From contig NZ_FOYF01000003.1 of assembly GCF_900115925.1 (NCBI RefSeq), positions 62,001 to 126,000 on the forward strand: 64,000 bases of DNA. The letters are read 5' to 3'. This document shows positions 51,562 through 59,777 of this stretch, in pieces. Both the position numbers and the translations under genes were made by a program. Origin of the DNA: Bacillus sp. cl95. GTDB lineage: Bacteria; Bacillota; Bacilli; Bacillales; Cytobacillaceae. The first letter of the stretch is position 1; each line of letters begins with the position of its first letter. A model generated the notes under the pieces. It was not told the origin of the DNA. It did not search any database and saw nothing but the letters and a program-made list of their open reading frames with translations.

Positions 51562-52098
51562 TCATATTCGGTTCCTCTGAGATCTCCTTTTAACACACTG
51601 CGCCTTAATAAAAGGAAAAAAAACAATTGAAGAAAGGACTAAAACAAGACCAACTGGATGTCCCTCTATGAGAGACGATATTGAGCCAATGGTAGAAAAG
51701 ATAAATAAAATAAAGTAAATAAAATTCAAAAACACTCTATCTACCGCATAACCAACAGCTCGTAGAATTGGTACATTGTTGCTTTCTTGCGAAAATTCAT
51801 CGTCTACTAAAACTTTATAAATTCTCCTAAACTTGTAACCTAAGTAATATTGTAATATTACGTTAACGGTCAAGAACATTAAAGAAATAGTGGGAACATA
51901 ATCCTCCAATTCAAAATAATTATACATTCCTAAAGAAACAAAGAAATACAATAAATGACTTTGAATCGTAAACATCAGCAAATCTCCTATTTGCCTGATC
52001 TTATGAATTCCTCGAAAAGTAAAAAAGTAATACCAGAATATAATCGGTGCTAATAAGGTATTTAGTGCACGATTCGGAGTCGATAAGAATATCCTCAA
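51562..52098 (-). CDS. Unrecognised four-helix membrane protein
   Basis: 178 residues from a TTG at 52096-52098, 6 bp after GAGGGAG. About four membrane segments (around 15-28, 45-62, 68-90 and 125-165 of the product). It ends in a basic tail (KAQCVKRRSQRNRI). No family recognised. A basic, tyrosine-rich loop (YYLGYKFRRIYKVL) sits between helices. Confidence 0.6.
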   Translation of the reverse strand: MRIFLSTPNRALNTLLAPIIFWYYFFTFRGIHKIRQIGDLLMFTIQSHLLYFFVSLGMYNYFELEDYVPTISLMFLTVNVILQYYLGYKFRRIYKVLVDDEFSQESNNVPILRAVGYAVDRVFLNFIYFILFIFSTIGSISSLIEGHPVGLVLVLSSIVFFPFIKAQCVKRRSQRNRI

Positions 52099-52374
52099 GA
52101 AAATCTCCCTCACTTATGTATTGGATAATAATAGTACTTTTTGATTATATTACAATTTTCGCGTTTTGTTGTTTTTTTTTACTAGAGGCGGTTCAAAACC
52201 TTCAGCTTTTCTGTAAAAGAATATGAAGAGAGGGGACAAGGAGAACTTAGAGGCATCTAACTTTTATAGTTGTAACATACTGCTCGTTTCCTTACAAATT
52301 CGTCTTAAATGTTAATTCGGTGAATACACTTATAGATAACAGCATTTCAATGTACAGCGAGAGGTGATGACATC

Positions 52375-53097
52375 ATGTTTTCTGTTACAGGAATGCAAGG
52401 TTTTGAATTGTTTTCTACGGAGCATTTGATCACGCTAGGTATATTCTTTGGTGTTTGTTTCTGTTTAATTTATTTTAGGAAAAAACTAAAGGCCCACCAG
52501 AATGCCTTAAAGTGGACCATCTTTTGGACTTTGCCAGTCTGTGAAATTTCCTCGCATTTATGGCGTATCTTAACCGGTCAATGGGACGTTGGTGATCTTC
52601 CACTCCACATGTGTTCGATGAGTTCTTTTTTGGCGATGTACTTATTTTTAAAGAAGAATGTGAAAGGCTTTTATGTGCTATATTTTATCGGTACGCTTCC
52701 TGCCATCTTAGCCATGGTTACACCTGAAATGACCTACGTATTTCCTCATTTTCACTTTATCGAATATTTCCTTCACCATTCAGCCATTCCAATTGCCGCC
52801 TTATATTTTATCCTCTTTGAAGGGTATAGAGTTCCTCCCAAAGCCATCCTTTACACTTATATCATTGTAAACATTGTCGCCGTACCTATTTTCATTTTGA
52901 ATATACTGCTAGATACGAACTTTTTCTATTTAGCAGCTCCAACAGATGCAAAAACCATATTATCTTTTTTCGGTAGTGGGATTATGTATTATATTAACCT
53001 TGAGATTGCTGCATTGTTTGTTTTTGGTATCACGTATATACCGATGGGGATTTTGCGGAAAATAGAAAATAAAAAACGTTTATTGAGCCCTCAATGA
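52375..53097 (+). CDS. YwaF/TMEM164-family membrane protein (TIGR02206)
   Basis: 240 residues with seven membrane segments, ATG after AGAGGTGATGACATC. FSTEHLITLGIFFGVCF, GDLPLHMCSMSSFLAMYLF and FIEYFLHHSAIPIAALYF carry the conserved histidines and cysteine of the YwaF family. The human relative TMEM164 is an acyltransferase, but the bacterial role is not established. Confidence 0.85.
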   Translation: MFSVTGMQGFELFSTEHLITLGIFFGVCFCLIYFRKKLKAHQNALKWTIFWTLPVCEISSHLWRILTGQWDVGDLPLHMCSMSSFLAMYLFLKKNVKGFYVLYFIGTLPAILAMVTPEMTYVFPHFHFIEYFLHHSAIPIAALYFILFEGYRVPPKAILYTYIIVNIVAVPIFILNILLDTNFFYLAAPTDAKTILSFFGSGIMYYINLEIAALFVFGITYIPMGILRKIENKKRLLSPQ

Positions 53098-53165
53098 ACA
53101 TCATGTCCTTTGTTTCAGAAATTCATGGTATACTGTTTGGATAACCGAAGGGAGTTACTTAACAC

Positions 53166-53357
53166 ATGAAATATATCAAGTCCCAAATGAACCAACTGAT
53201 TAGAGAAAACAAAGAATTGCATACACGCTTAAAGGCGTTGAAGGTAGAGCACGGTCTTGAGAAGAACAATGCCATGAAGGCATTGTATCATTCAGAGGTT
53301 GCTGCTGGTGGAAAGTATCAATTAGCTTATCAAGCACTCGACAAGCCAAAAGGGTAG
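53166..53357 (+). CDS. Small unrecognised protein
   Basis: 63 residues with a short coiled coil (QMNQLIRENKELHTRLKALK) and a glycine-containing tail (AAGGKYQLAYQALDKPKG). GGGAG lies 11 bp before the ATG. It is followed by a strong terminator, which supports that it is expressed. Confidence 0.6.
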   Translation: MKYIKSQMNQLIRENKELHTRLKALKVEHGLEKNNAMKALYHSEVAAGGKYQLAYQALDKPKG

Positions 53358-53376
53358 CCCTTCATATAGCATTTAA

Positions 53377-53405
53377 CCCCTCTTCAATTTAAGAAGAGGG
53401 GTTTT
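53377..53405. terminator. Terminator between convergent genes
   Basis: CCCCTCTTC and GAAGAGGGG form a perfect 9-bp stem, followed by TTTT. Confidence 0.9.
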
Positions 53406-53420
53406 GAATGTGGGAATAAT

Positions 53421-53621
53421 CTATTCTTGCTTCACTTTTGGAATCAATCTTAGTGCATAGATGGCTGCCAAACCAACTAGGATATAAACGATTTTTGAAA
53501 TGACACTGTCCATACCTCCAAATAGTCCACCCACTAAATCCTTTTCAAACAGTCCAACCAATAGCCAATTCAAGCCACCAACAATTAATAATACCAAAGA
53601 AAGCACGTTTAACGTTTTCAA
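53421..53621 (-). CDS. DUF378 membrane protein (YuzA-like)
   Basis: 66 residues from a TTG at 53619-53621, 8 bp after AAAGGAG. Two membrane helices and the DUF378 signature VLSLVLLIVGGLNWLLVGLF, VGGLFGG, SKIVYILVGLAAIYAL. The TTG start gives the usual MKTLN opening of the family. Function unknown. Confidence 0.88.
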   Translation of the reverse strand: MKTLNVLSLVLLIVGGLNWLLVGLFEKDLVGGLFGGMDSVISKIVYILVGLAAIYALRLIPKVKQE

Positions 53622-53750
53622 GATTATCACTCCTTTGTATATACTTTGTATAGGTTATGTTTAACTTTACACATGTATGCAAGTCCTTAAACACCAATTT
53701 GTATATTTTTTGTAGAAGTTTTGTTCACTGTATATGCGCAACGCGAAAAA

Positions 53751-53781
53751 AATCCCTAACTCCTTTCTGGAATTAGGGATT
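53751..53781 (-). terminator. Terminator of the small cytosolic gene
   Basis: AATCCCTAA and TTAGGGATT pair with an inner TCC/GGA, followed by TTTTTTTCG on the minus strand. Confidence 0.85.
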
Positions 53782-53788
53782 CTTATCA

Positions 53789-54079
53789 TTACTGCGCTTT
53801 TCTTAAAACACCTTTTTTAGCTAGGTTAACCAGTGTGCCTTTGTTCTTGAATCGATTGTGGGCAATTAGTCTATTGAGATCTTTCACTTTTAATTCAGAA
53901 GGATCGACGGCAAGTTCATATTCACCTTCTAAGCGCTTGATTAATTTGAGTGCGTACTCTGTTTGTTTTTTTGTTAGTGAATATTCATCATCGGAAGCAA
54001 CAGTTTGTACAGTTTGGCTTATGGAGACATCTTGTACAGGTTTTGAACCAAAAAGAAATTCTAATAATCTCTTAAACAA
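53789..54079 (-). CDS. Unrecognised small soluble protein
   Basis: 96 residues from a TTG at 54077-54079. The N-terminus is hydrophobic (MFKRLLEFLFGSK), followed by a serine/threonine-rich linker and a compact helical domain, SLTKKQTEYALKLIKRLEGE to RLIAHNRFKNKGTLVNLAKKG. No family recognised. Confidence 0.65.
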   Translation of the reverse strand: MFKRLLEFLFGSKPVQDVSISQTVQTVASDDEYSLTKKQTEYALKLIKRLEGEYELAVDPSELKVKDLNRLIAHNRFKNKGTLVNLAKKGVLRKAQ

Positions 54080-54261
54080 GTGTTAACACCGCTTTCTCTA
54101 CTAGTTACATATCCTTTATTATAGCAGAAGAATGGTGAATGTTGGTGGAATCTGTAAAAAGAATAGGTTTTATATCCTAGTGTGAGTTTTCCTGTAACTT
54201 TTTGGGATTCCTTAGAAAATTGTAGTATAATGGAGAAAATGAAAGAATTTGGAGCGTTTTT

Positions 54262-56181
54262 ATGGCAATCACAATTCCAGATAGTATTAGGTCTTCCGCA
54301 ACAGCTGGTGAACGATTGTTGTTCAGAACACTTAAAAACTATCTTCCAGATGACTATATCGTATATTATGAGCCCGAGATCCAAGGGAGGAGGCCAGACT
54401 TTGTCATTATTGGTCCAGACCTTGGAATTGTTATTCTCGAAGTAAAGGACTACACAAAAAATACACTGCTACAACTGAATCATGAAGAATGGCATTTAGT
54501 GACATCTACTGGTGAAACAGCGATCGTAAAGAGTCCAATGAAACAGGCACGGGAAAATATGTTTCATGTGGTAGATGTATTGAAGAAAGATAAGTTACTT
54601 GTGCAGCTTGATGGTAAATATAAATTTCAACTAAAATTTCCTTATGGACATGGTGTCGTGTTTACAAGGTTATTATCAAGGGACATGGTTCAAGATGGCC
54701 TCTATTCTGTCATTGAACCAAGTCTTAGTTTAACAAGGGATGAGATTGATCCGGAAAAAGAGGAATTCTCCGAAGAAGTCCTGATGGAGAAAATTCTAAA
54801 TATGTTTATCGTTCCTTACCGCCTGAAGGAACCATTAACGCATGAAGATATAAATTCCATCCGTTATCATTTGTTTCCTGAAGTGCGGATCAGTGCTGAG
54901 TTTAAGGCACCGGTTCCGTATCAGGACCAACTCCTATTATCACTGCATGATGTAAAAACGATGGACATTCATCAGGAGAATCTCGCCAAGCAAATTGGAG
55001 ATAAAAATCGGTTAATTCGTGGTGTGGCAGGAAGCGGAAAGACGATCATTTTGGCTAGCCGTGCGAAGATGCTTCTCAAACAAAATCCTGATTGGAAAAT
55101 TCTTATCCTTTGTTATAATATTTCACTGGCTAATGCGATTCATCAAATGGTGACACATATGTTGAATGAACCAGAGGATTTGTTCGATTTTGATTTTAGC
55201 GGTAATACCGCAGATAAAGTTGTTCAGAATCAAAACATTCAAGTGCGTAATTTTCATTCTTGGTTAAAGAATGATTTGAAAATTAGGGAACAACAAATCC
55301 CTGACATGATCGGGAAACTTGAAAGCAATGAAGCGATTTTGCCGACATACGATGCCATCCTCATTGATGAAGGGCAGGACTTTGAAGCGGATTGGCTTAA
55401 GTTGGTGAGTCTTTTAATAGATGAAAAAACACAATCATTGTTGTTGGTAGAGGACCGCGCACAATCGATCTATAAACGGAAAAGGTCTTATCTTCAAGAT
55501 ACGGGGTTAAGCTTTCAAGGACGCTCAAAAGTTTTGTCAATCAATTACCGAAATACGGCGCAAATCGTCAAGTTTGCATGGGATTTTTACCGGAAACATT
55601 CACTGTTTAAGAATAAGGTGGTTAACCGTGAAATTGAAGGGGAGATCATTGCTCCACAAAGTACGAAAAGAAAAGGTCCTGAACCTGCCATTGTAAAAGC
55701 CAAAAGTTTTTATGATGAAATGCGTCTAGTCTCAAGACAAATCAAAAATCTTCATGAAGAGAAGAAAGTTCCGCTGCATGAAATGTTAATCTTATATCGC
55801 GTCAAACGCACCCATAAGCAACCCATTATTGATGTAATTCAGCGGTCATTAAAGGATCAAAATATCCCTTATTTCTGGATTACTGAAAATGATGGATCTA
55901 AACGGACTTTTGAAAAAGAAGATGGTCGCGTGAAGATTAGTACGATTGATAGTAGTAAGGGACTCGATTTCCAAGCTGTTTTTATCGTGAATGTTGATTC
56001 CATGCCGTTTCCACTCGAAGAGGACAAAGAAAGGGAAGTGTCATTGCTTTATATTGGCATGACGCGTGCGAAACAATATCTTTGTTTATCGTATTCAGGA
56101 GAATCTGAGTATACACGATACCTGGATGGGATTGTAGCTGAAAGGAAAGAAGAGAAACAAGGTGTGAATCAAGTGAATTAA
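54262..56181 (+). CDS. NERD-domain UvrD-like helicase
   Basis: 639 residues. An N-terminal NERD nuclease-related domain has the PD-(D/E)XK core: EPEIQGRRPDFVII (D46) and GIVILEVKDY (E60, K62). A superfamily 1 helicase follows: Walker A GVAGSGKTI (253-261), ILIDEGQDF (368-373, Walker B), VLSINYRNT, STIDSSKGLDFQAVFIV and LLYIGMTRAKQYL. It probably processes DNA ends or acts in defence or repair. The ATG follows GGAG at a usual distance; the gene stands alone. Confidence 0.9.
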   Translation: MAITIPDSIRSSATAGERLLFRTLKNYLPDDYIVYYEPEIQGRRPDFVIIGPDLGIVILEVKDYTKNTLLQLNHEEWHLVTSTGETAIVKSPMKQARENMFHVVDVLKKDKLLVQLDGKYKFQLKFPYGHGVVFTRLLSRDMVQDGLYSVIEPSLSLTRDEIDPEKEEFSEEVLMEKILNMFIVPYRLKEPLTHEDINSIRYHLFPEVRISAEFKAPVPYQDQLLLSLHDVKTMDIHQENLAKQIGDKNRLIRGVAGSGKTIILASRAKMLLKQNPDWKILILCYNISLANAIHQMVTHMLNEPEDLFDFDFSGNTADKVVQNQNIQVRNFHSWLKNDLKIREQQIPDMIGKLESNEAILPTYDAILIDEGQDFEADWLKLVSLLIDEKTQSLLLVEDRAQSIYKRKRSYLQDTGLSFQGRSKVLSINYRNTAQIVKFAWDFYRKHSLFKNKVVNREIEGEIIAPQSTKRKGPEPAIVKAKSFYDEMRLVSRQIKNLHEEKKVPLHEMLILYRVKRTHKQPIIDVIQRSLKDQNIPYFWITENDGSKRTFEKEDGRVKISTIDSSKGLDFQAVFIVNVDSMPFPLEEDKEREVSLLYIGMTRAKQYLCLSYSGESEYTRYLDGIVAERKEEKQGVNQVN

Positions 56182-56216
56182 ATAGGATTTTCCATTTTAT
56201 GTAAGGGTATTTGGGT

Positions 56217-56311
56217 TTTTGCAAGATAGATGGCATTTTTCGCAAGATTTCAGGTTGTTTTTGCAAGAATCCGTTCGAGTTTCGCAAGATTGATTTAACT
56301 TTTTGCAAGAT
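56217..56311. repeat. Five-unit array with exact 21-bp period
   Basis: GCAAGA occurs at 56221, 56242, 56263, 56284 and 56305, each exactly 21 bp apart, mostly preceded by TTT(T/C) and followed by T. The minus strand has an open frame here that would repeat SC(K/E) every seven residues, but without a convincing ribosome site. Same period as the array at 2289-2383, different core word. Confidence 0.8.
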
Positions 56312-56462
56312 AGAAATATTCCGTCCAAAAAATGGAAAAGTAAAACCTGGAAAAAGTAAATTTTGGTAATTGGTGCACAGTAAATAGGGTTTATCACTTC
56401 CATTCAGATTAAGAGACAAGTTCGATAGATGAAATAACACTGAAATTGAGTAAACAACATAA

Positions 56463-56492
56463 GAAAACGACCAGTTTTGTCTGGTCGTTTTC
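56463..56492. terminator. Bidirectional terminator
   Basis: GAAAACGACCAG and CTGGTCGTTTTC form a perfect 12-bp stem with a 6-nt loop between convergent genes. Confidence 0.9.
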
Positions 56493-56499
56493 ATATGTT

Positions 56500-56814
56500 T
56501 TACCAGCCAAAATTCATCAGCGTATATGAAACAAAAAATAATGATATTGCTACGGATAAAACAGTTAAAGCATTTATCCAAAATTCCTTGCAGCGATGTT
56601 TAAACAAGCGATAAATAGAGAAAATCATTGTTGCTAAGGTCATGATAATCATGATTCGACGAACCCAAATGACTCCGGACATTGTAGTCATCGCATTTGT
56701 ACTTCCACCTAATAATAAGAGAATTCCTATGTGAATCCAGTGATGAGATGACGCAAGAAAAGATAATAGGATTGAGGATATGGAGGTGGTGGCTTGCTTG
56801 ATATTAGAGTTCAT
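56500..56814 (-). CDS. Small membrane protein co-transcribed with marR
   Basis: 104 residues from ATG 56814, preceded by AGGAAG. Three or four membrane segments (ISSILLSFLASSHHWIHIGILLLLGG, MIIMTLATMIFSIYRLF, AISLFFVSYTLM). It overlaps the MarR gene by 11 bp, so it is translationally coupled and probably the target or partner of that regulator. I do not recognise the family. Confidence 0.7.
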   Translation of the reverse strand: MNSNIKQATTSISSILLSFLASSHHWIHIGILLLLGGSTNAMTTMSGVIWVRRIMIIMTLATMIFSIYRLFKHRCKEFWINALTVLSVAISLFFVSYTLMNFGW

Positions 56815-57256
56815 TAGTATTGCTTCCTTTCTTTGATAAGGCATTAGTAAATAAATTAAATCCACACAATATTTGCTGTTGTTCAACTTCCGAAACCTCA
56901 TTCAATATAGAGCGGTAATATTCAATTGACCTTTCTTTTACTTGTTGTACTGATCTCATTCCTTTTTCAGTCAATGACAATAATACCTCTCGGCGGTTTT
57001 CTTCATTCAATGATCTGTTGACAAAACCACCTTTCACCAAAGCATCAACCAAACGGCTTACGGAACTACGTTCTAAAAGCAATTTGTCTGCCAAATCACC
57101 AATTGTTAATGTGTTATCTTCTAATTCTTGTAATGCGAATACTTGAGAAGGAGATAATTTAAATCCACAGGGAGTAACGGTTTGCTCTAGCAAGCCAAAT
57201 AAACGAATAAATTTTTGAACTTTGCTACGTAGCTCTAAAATATCTGTTTGATTCAT
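56804..57256 (-). CDS. MarR-family transcriptional regulator
   Basis: 150 residues from ATG 57256; longer frames upstream lack a ribosome site. The winged HTH is typical: LSPSQVFALQELEDNTLTIGDLADKLLLERSSVSRLVDALVKGGFVNR, with the wing NEENRREVLLSLTEKG. MarR repressors respond to phenolic or oxidative signals. It precedes a small membrane protein. Confidence 0.9.
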   Translation of the reverse strand: MNQTDILELRSKVQKFIRLFGLLEQTVTPCGFKLSPSQVFALQELEDNTLTIGDLADKLLLERSSVSRLVDALVKGGFVNRSLNEENRREVLLSLTEKGMRSVQQVKERSIEYYRSILNEVSEVEQQQILCGFNLFTNALSKKGSNTNEL

Positions 57257-57654
57257 TTTGTTCACCGTCCTAAAATAAACTAAAATAAATACGTGCACTA
57301 TACATATGTTGTGTCTTACACATATTATATAATAACTATATTTTTCCAGTCAACTGTCTTTTATTCTAAGACCACATTTATTTTTAAAGCAACAATAAAA
57401 AGGGCTTACTCTAAAGTAAAGCCTCTGACTGCTAAATTAGAATTACTGAGTCTAAAAAATAGATTTGAGATATTTTTAATCGATTTGATCACATTAAAAA
57501 CAAGCCACATGATTTTCATGAAGTTAGCAATAACATTGAAAAGGCTATCACTTTCCGGTGATAACCTTTCATTCTTTAGAAGGATTTTTCTTGAAAATAT
57601 CTAATAATAATATATAAAAGGGAGAGTTAACATTCAGTAGGGGGATGTTGCTAT
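57257..57654. other. Intergenic before the toxin pair
   Basis: No gene called. AAGG(C)TATCAC and GTGATA(A)CCTT (about 57540-57567) form an imperfect hairpin followed by TTTCATTCTTT. A GGGAGAG and a GGGGG lie ahead of the first toxin. Confidence 0.45.
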
Positions 57655-57738
57655 TTGACGATTTCTGAAGTTCTTACTTCTATGCTTGCATTTGGCAGTC
57701 TCGTTGTGGCTATTCTAGCATTTAGGCAAAAAAAATAA
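57655..57738 (+). CDS. Holin-like type I toxin (first)
   Basis: 27 residues from a TTG at 57655, with GGGGG upstream: one membrane helix (MLAFGSLVVAILAFRQKK after a TISEVLTS start). The pattern acidic N-terminus, phenylalanine/serine-rich helix and basic tail is that of the putative holin-like toxins (TxpA/BsrG type). On the minus strand a weak CCC/GGGG hairpin and TTATTTTTTTT end inside the toxin tail, as expected for an antisense antitoxin RNA. Confidence 0.6.
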   Translation: MTISEVLTSMLAFGSLVVAILAFRQKK

Positions 57739-58046
57739 CCCCTTATAATTGGGAAATTCTTAAAAGGATTTTTGAAGGTGTTGACACTTCTGACTTATTA
57801 TAAAGAGAAATGTTCAAAATTAATCCAACTTTAGCTTGATTGACATTTTTGATACTAGAATAATATACCTTCATAACCAGTAATCAAGGGTCGTTTTTAT
57901 CCCAAATGGTTTTCCCAACTTATTTAAGAGATAAATGAAGCGTATGTTCTACTTTTTCTTTCCTAATAATGGTATAATTGTTATACAATAGGACGAGTTT
58001 CTCAAGGGTGGTCGGCACATTCCCAATTGAAAGGGCGTGATGCTGG

Positions 58047-58127
58047 ATGACAGTTTTCGAAGCCTTAATGATTATGGTTGCGTTCGCAAGCTTAGTTATT
58101 TCTTTGCTGTCATTTCAAAAAAAATAA
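58047..58127 (+). CDS. Holin-like type I toxin (second)
   Basis: 26 residues from ATG 58047: MTVFEALMIMVAFASLVISL ends LSFQKK. This is a close match to the putative holin-like toxin family, whose members usually begin MTVFEAL. It inserts in the membrane when its antisense RNA is absent. TATAAT near 57972 is a likely promoter element. The toxin stop lies inside the hairpin at 58123-58162. Confidence 0.75.
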   Translation: MTVFEALMIMVAFASLVISLLSFQKK

Positions 58128-58162
58128 TCCACCCTTGAGTTAGACGCTCAGGTGGATTATTG
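58123..58162 (-). ncRNA. Terminator of a putative antisense antitoxin RNA
   Basis: AATAATCCACC and GGTGGATTATT pair, with inner TTGAG/CTCA. On the minus strand the hairpin is followed by TTTTTTTTG, so a minus-strand RNA starting further right would end within the 3' end of the toxin gene. On the plus strand a separate terminator (GGCC...GGCC, TTTTTA) lies at 58207-58240. The two transcripts would overlap by about 120 nt, the arrangement of txpA/RatA and bsrG/SR4. The antitoxin 5' end was not located. Confidence 0.5.
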
Positions 58163-58345
58163 TTCACCGAATTACCGATCACCCAAAAGGAAACCGACTA
58201 TTCTTTGGCCTTACATGTTACCAGCATGTTTGGCCCTTTTTATTGTATGCACCGCTTCGGCTATATTATACCCTTTTCACTTTATATTTTAAACTTGGTT
58301 CAGAAGTTTTTGTTTGGTTTATTTTTACAATTGTGTGAACTTAAG

Positions 58346-58429
58346 CAGATAGCACTTATCTTTTTATAGAAGAAAAAGGAAAACTTGTTTACCCTGTAGA
58401 AATAGATGGAAAAGTAATTGATTGGTAAG
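58346..58429 (+). pseudogene. C-terminal relic of an unidentified gene
   Basis: A coherent frame without a start reads STYLFIEEKGKLVYPVEIDG and then KVIDW to a stop just before the next gene's ribosome site. Family not recognised. Confidence 0.3.
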
Positions 58430-58442
58430 ATGGAGGATTTGC

Positions 58443-59027
58443 TTGAAGAAAAATGTTCCAAACAAAATACATATTATTGGCTCGGTAGGCAGCGGGAAAA
58501 CAACACTGGCAAGAAAATTATCCACGGAGTTAAATATTCCATTTTTTGAATTAGATAATGTTATGTGGATAAGGAATAAGTCAGGTGATATTAGGAGAAC
58601 TGAAGAAGAAAGAAAAGAATATTTGAATTCTATTCTACATTCTAATGCTTGGATTATTGAAGGGGTTCATAATGATGAATGGGTACTTGATTGCTTTCAT
58701 CATGCGGAATTGATTGTTTTCCTTGACAAAGATTACTCAATTCGAATATACCGAATTATAAAGAGATTTATTTTACAGAGACTTAGGATAGAGAAATCAA
58801 ATTATAGACCAACATTTCAAATTTTTATCAAGATGTTCAAGTGGAATAGATTATTTGAAGAAGTGGAAAAACCAAGTTTTTATAAAAAGTCTCGAATATA
58901 TAGTGACAAAATCTTACTAGTAAAGAACAGTGATGATATCCGTAACCACCTTATGAGATATTCCTTAATGACCTGCTTTCCACTTTTTGTATTCTTCCTT
59001 AATCTCGGTCAGGGTGTAATCTTTTGA
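58443..59027 (+). CDS. P-loop kinase-like protein (FlaR/adenylate-kinase-like)
   Basis: 194 residues from a TTG at 58443, preceded by GGAGG; an ATG at 58422 has no ribosome site. Walker A IIGSVGSGKTTLARKL, then ELDNVMWIRNKSGD, a basic lid region, LIVFLDKDYSIRIYRI and a C-terminal HLM motif. This is the small 'DNA topology modulation protein' kinase-like family. The last 20 residues (TCFPLFVFFLNLGQGVIF) are hydrophobic, unlike the family, and are the antisense of the small gene at 58965-59117, so the original stop was probably lost. Confidence 0.75.
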   Translation: MKKNVPNKIHIIGSVGSGKTTLARKLSTELNIPFFELDNVMWIRNKSGDIRRTEEERKEYLNSILHSNAWIIEGVHNDEWVLDCFHHAELIVFLDKDYSIRIYRIIKRFILQRLRIEKSNYRPTFQIFIKMFKWNRLFEEVEKPSFYKKSRIYSDKILLVKNSDDIRNHLMRYSLMTCFPLFVFFLNLGQGVIF

Positions 59028-59117
59028 TGCTTTCCATTGGACAAATGAACCTGATTCTATCAACTGTCTTAAGTAATCATCCCGTTTTTTTTCGACCATT
59101 TTCCTTAGTATCGCCAT
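58965..59117 (-). CDS. Small FbpA-like basic protein, antisense to its neighbour's 3' end
   Basis: 50 residues from ATG 59117; AAGGGA lies about 11 bp upstream. MVEKKRDDYLRQLIESGSF and YTLTEIKEEYKKWKAGH match the helix-turn-helix-like layout of the small Fur-regulated basic protein family (K-R-x-x-Y-L-x-x-L-I, then L-S/T-E-L/I-x-x-E-Y). Fbp proteins help an iron-sparing small RNA. A Fur box was not clearly seen. It overlaps the P-loop gene by 63 bp in the opposite direction. Confidence 0.55.
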   Translation of the reverse strand: MAILRKMVEKKRDDYLRQLIESGSFVQWKASKDYTLTEIKEEYKKWKAGH

Positions 59118-59258
59118 GCTTCATTCAATCCCTTCTGTCGTTTATTAATCAGAGTATATGGGATTTACAAACAAGAATCATTAGGTTTGTTAGGTTTACT
59201 AACACAGGTTTAAAGTTATGAGACAGTGTAAATCTGTTGTGTCTTAAACGAAAGGAGC

Positions 59259-59753
59259 ATGGCTTTTGATGTAAATTGCCCTTTTTGTAATCCAAATTCA
59301 GACATTTATCAAAATATCGTTTTTGAAAATGAGAATGGCTATTTTCTACAGCATGATAAGCAACAAGATGTATTAGAAGGCTGCGGTGTTATTGTGCCAA
59401 AGAAACATCATGTAAATGTGTTTGAACTAACAAAAGAAGAATGGAACGATACGTATGACCTATTACATGATGCTAAAGAATACCTTGATGAGAAGTATTC
59501 TCCGGATGGTTATACACTAGGTTGGAATGTCGGAGAAGTTTCTAACCAATCAATTTTTCATTGCCATCTGCATGTCATTCCCCGCTACAACGATGAACCT
59601 TTAGCTGGCAAAGGAGTTCGTTATTGGTTGAAACAACCTGAAAATAAAAGACAAAATTTTGCAACTGATAAACAGGGGATTCTAGTTGAGTCCAAACCAT
59701 CCAATCAGGGAAATTTCTTATTGGAGTGTGTGTCAAGCAAGCACAACTCTTGA
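59259..59753 (+). CDS. HIT-family hydrolase
   Basis: 164 residues. The histidine triad FHCHLHVIPRY is complete, preceded by GYTLGWNVGEVSNQS, and the N-terminus has CPFCNP. HIT proteins hydrolyse dinucleoside polyphosphates or AMP-N bonds. The ATG lies only a few bases after AAAGGAG, but no better in-frame start exists. A GNAT gene follows 24 bp later. Confidence 0.88.
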   Translation: MAFDVNCPFCNPNSDIYQNIVFENENGYFLQHDKQQDVLEGCGVIVPKKHHVNVFELTKEEWNDTYDLLHDAKEYLDEKYSPDGYTLGWNVGEVSNQSIFHCHLHVIPRYNDEPLAGKGVRYWLKQPENKRQNFATDKQGILVESKPSNQGNFLLECVSSKHNS

Positions 59754-59777
59754 TAAAGGAGTAAGGGGAGAGCGAAT

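Noticed and set aside
56197-56403. 68-residue heptad-repeat protein (SCK repeats) on the minus strand
   Set aside because: The heptads follow from the 21-bp DNA period, the start lacks a convincing ribosome site, and the equivalent frame of the other array is broken by a stop.
57293-57604. Plus-strand frame of about 100 codons upstream of the toxins
   Set aside because: It begins without a ribosome site, spans hairpins and has no family-like features.
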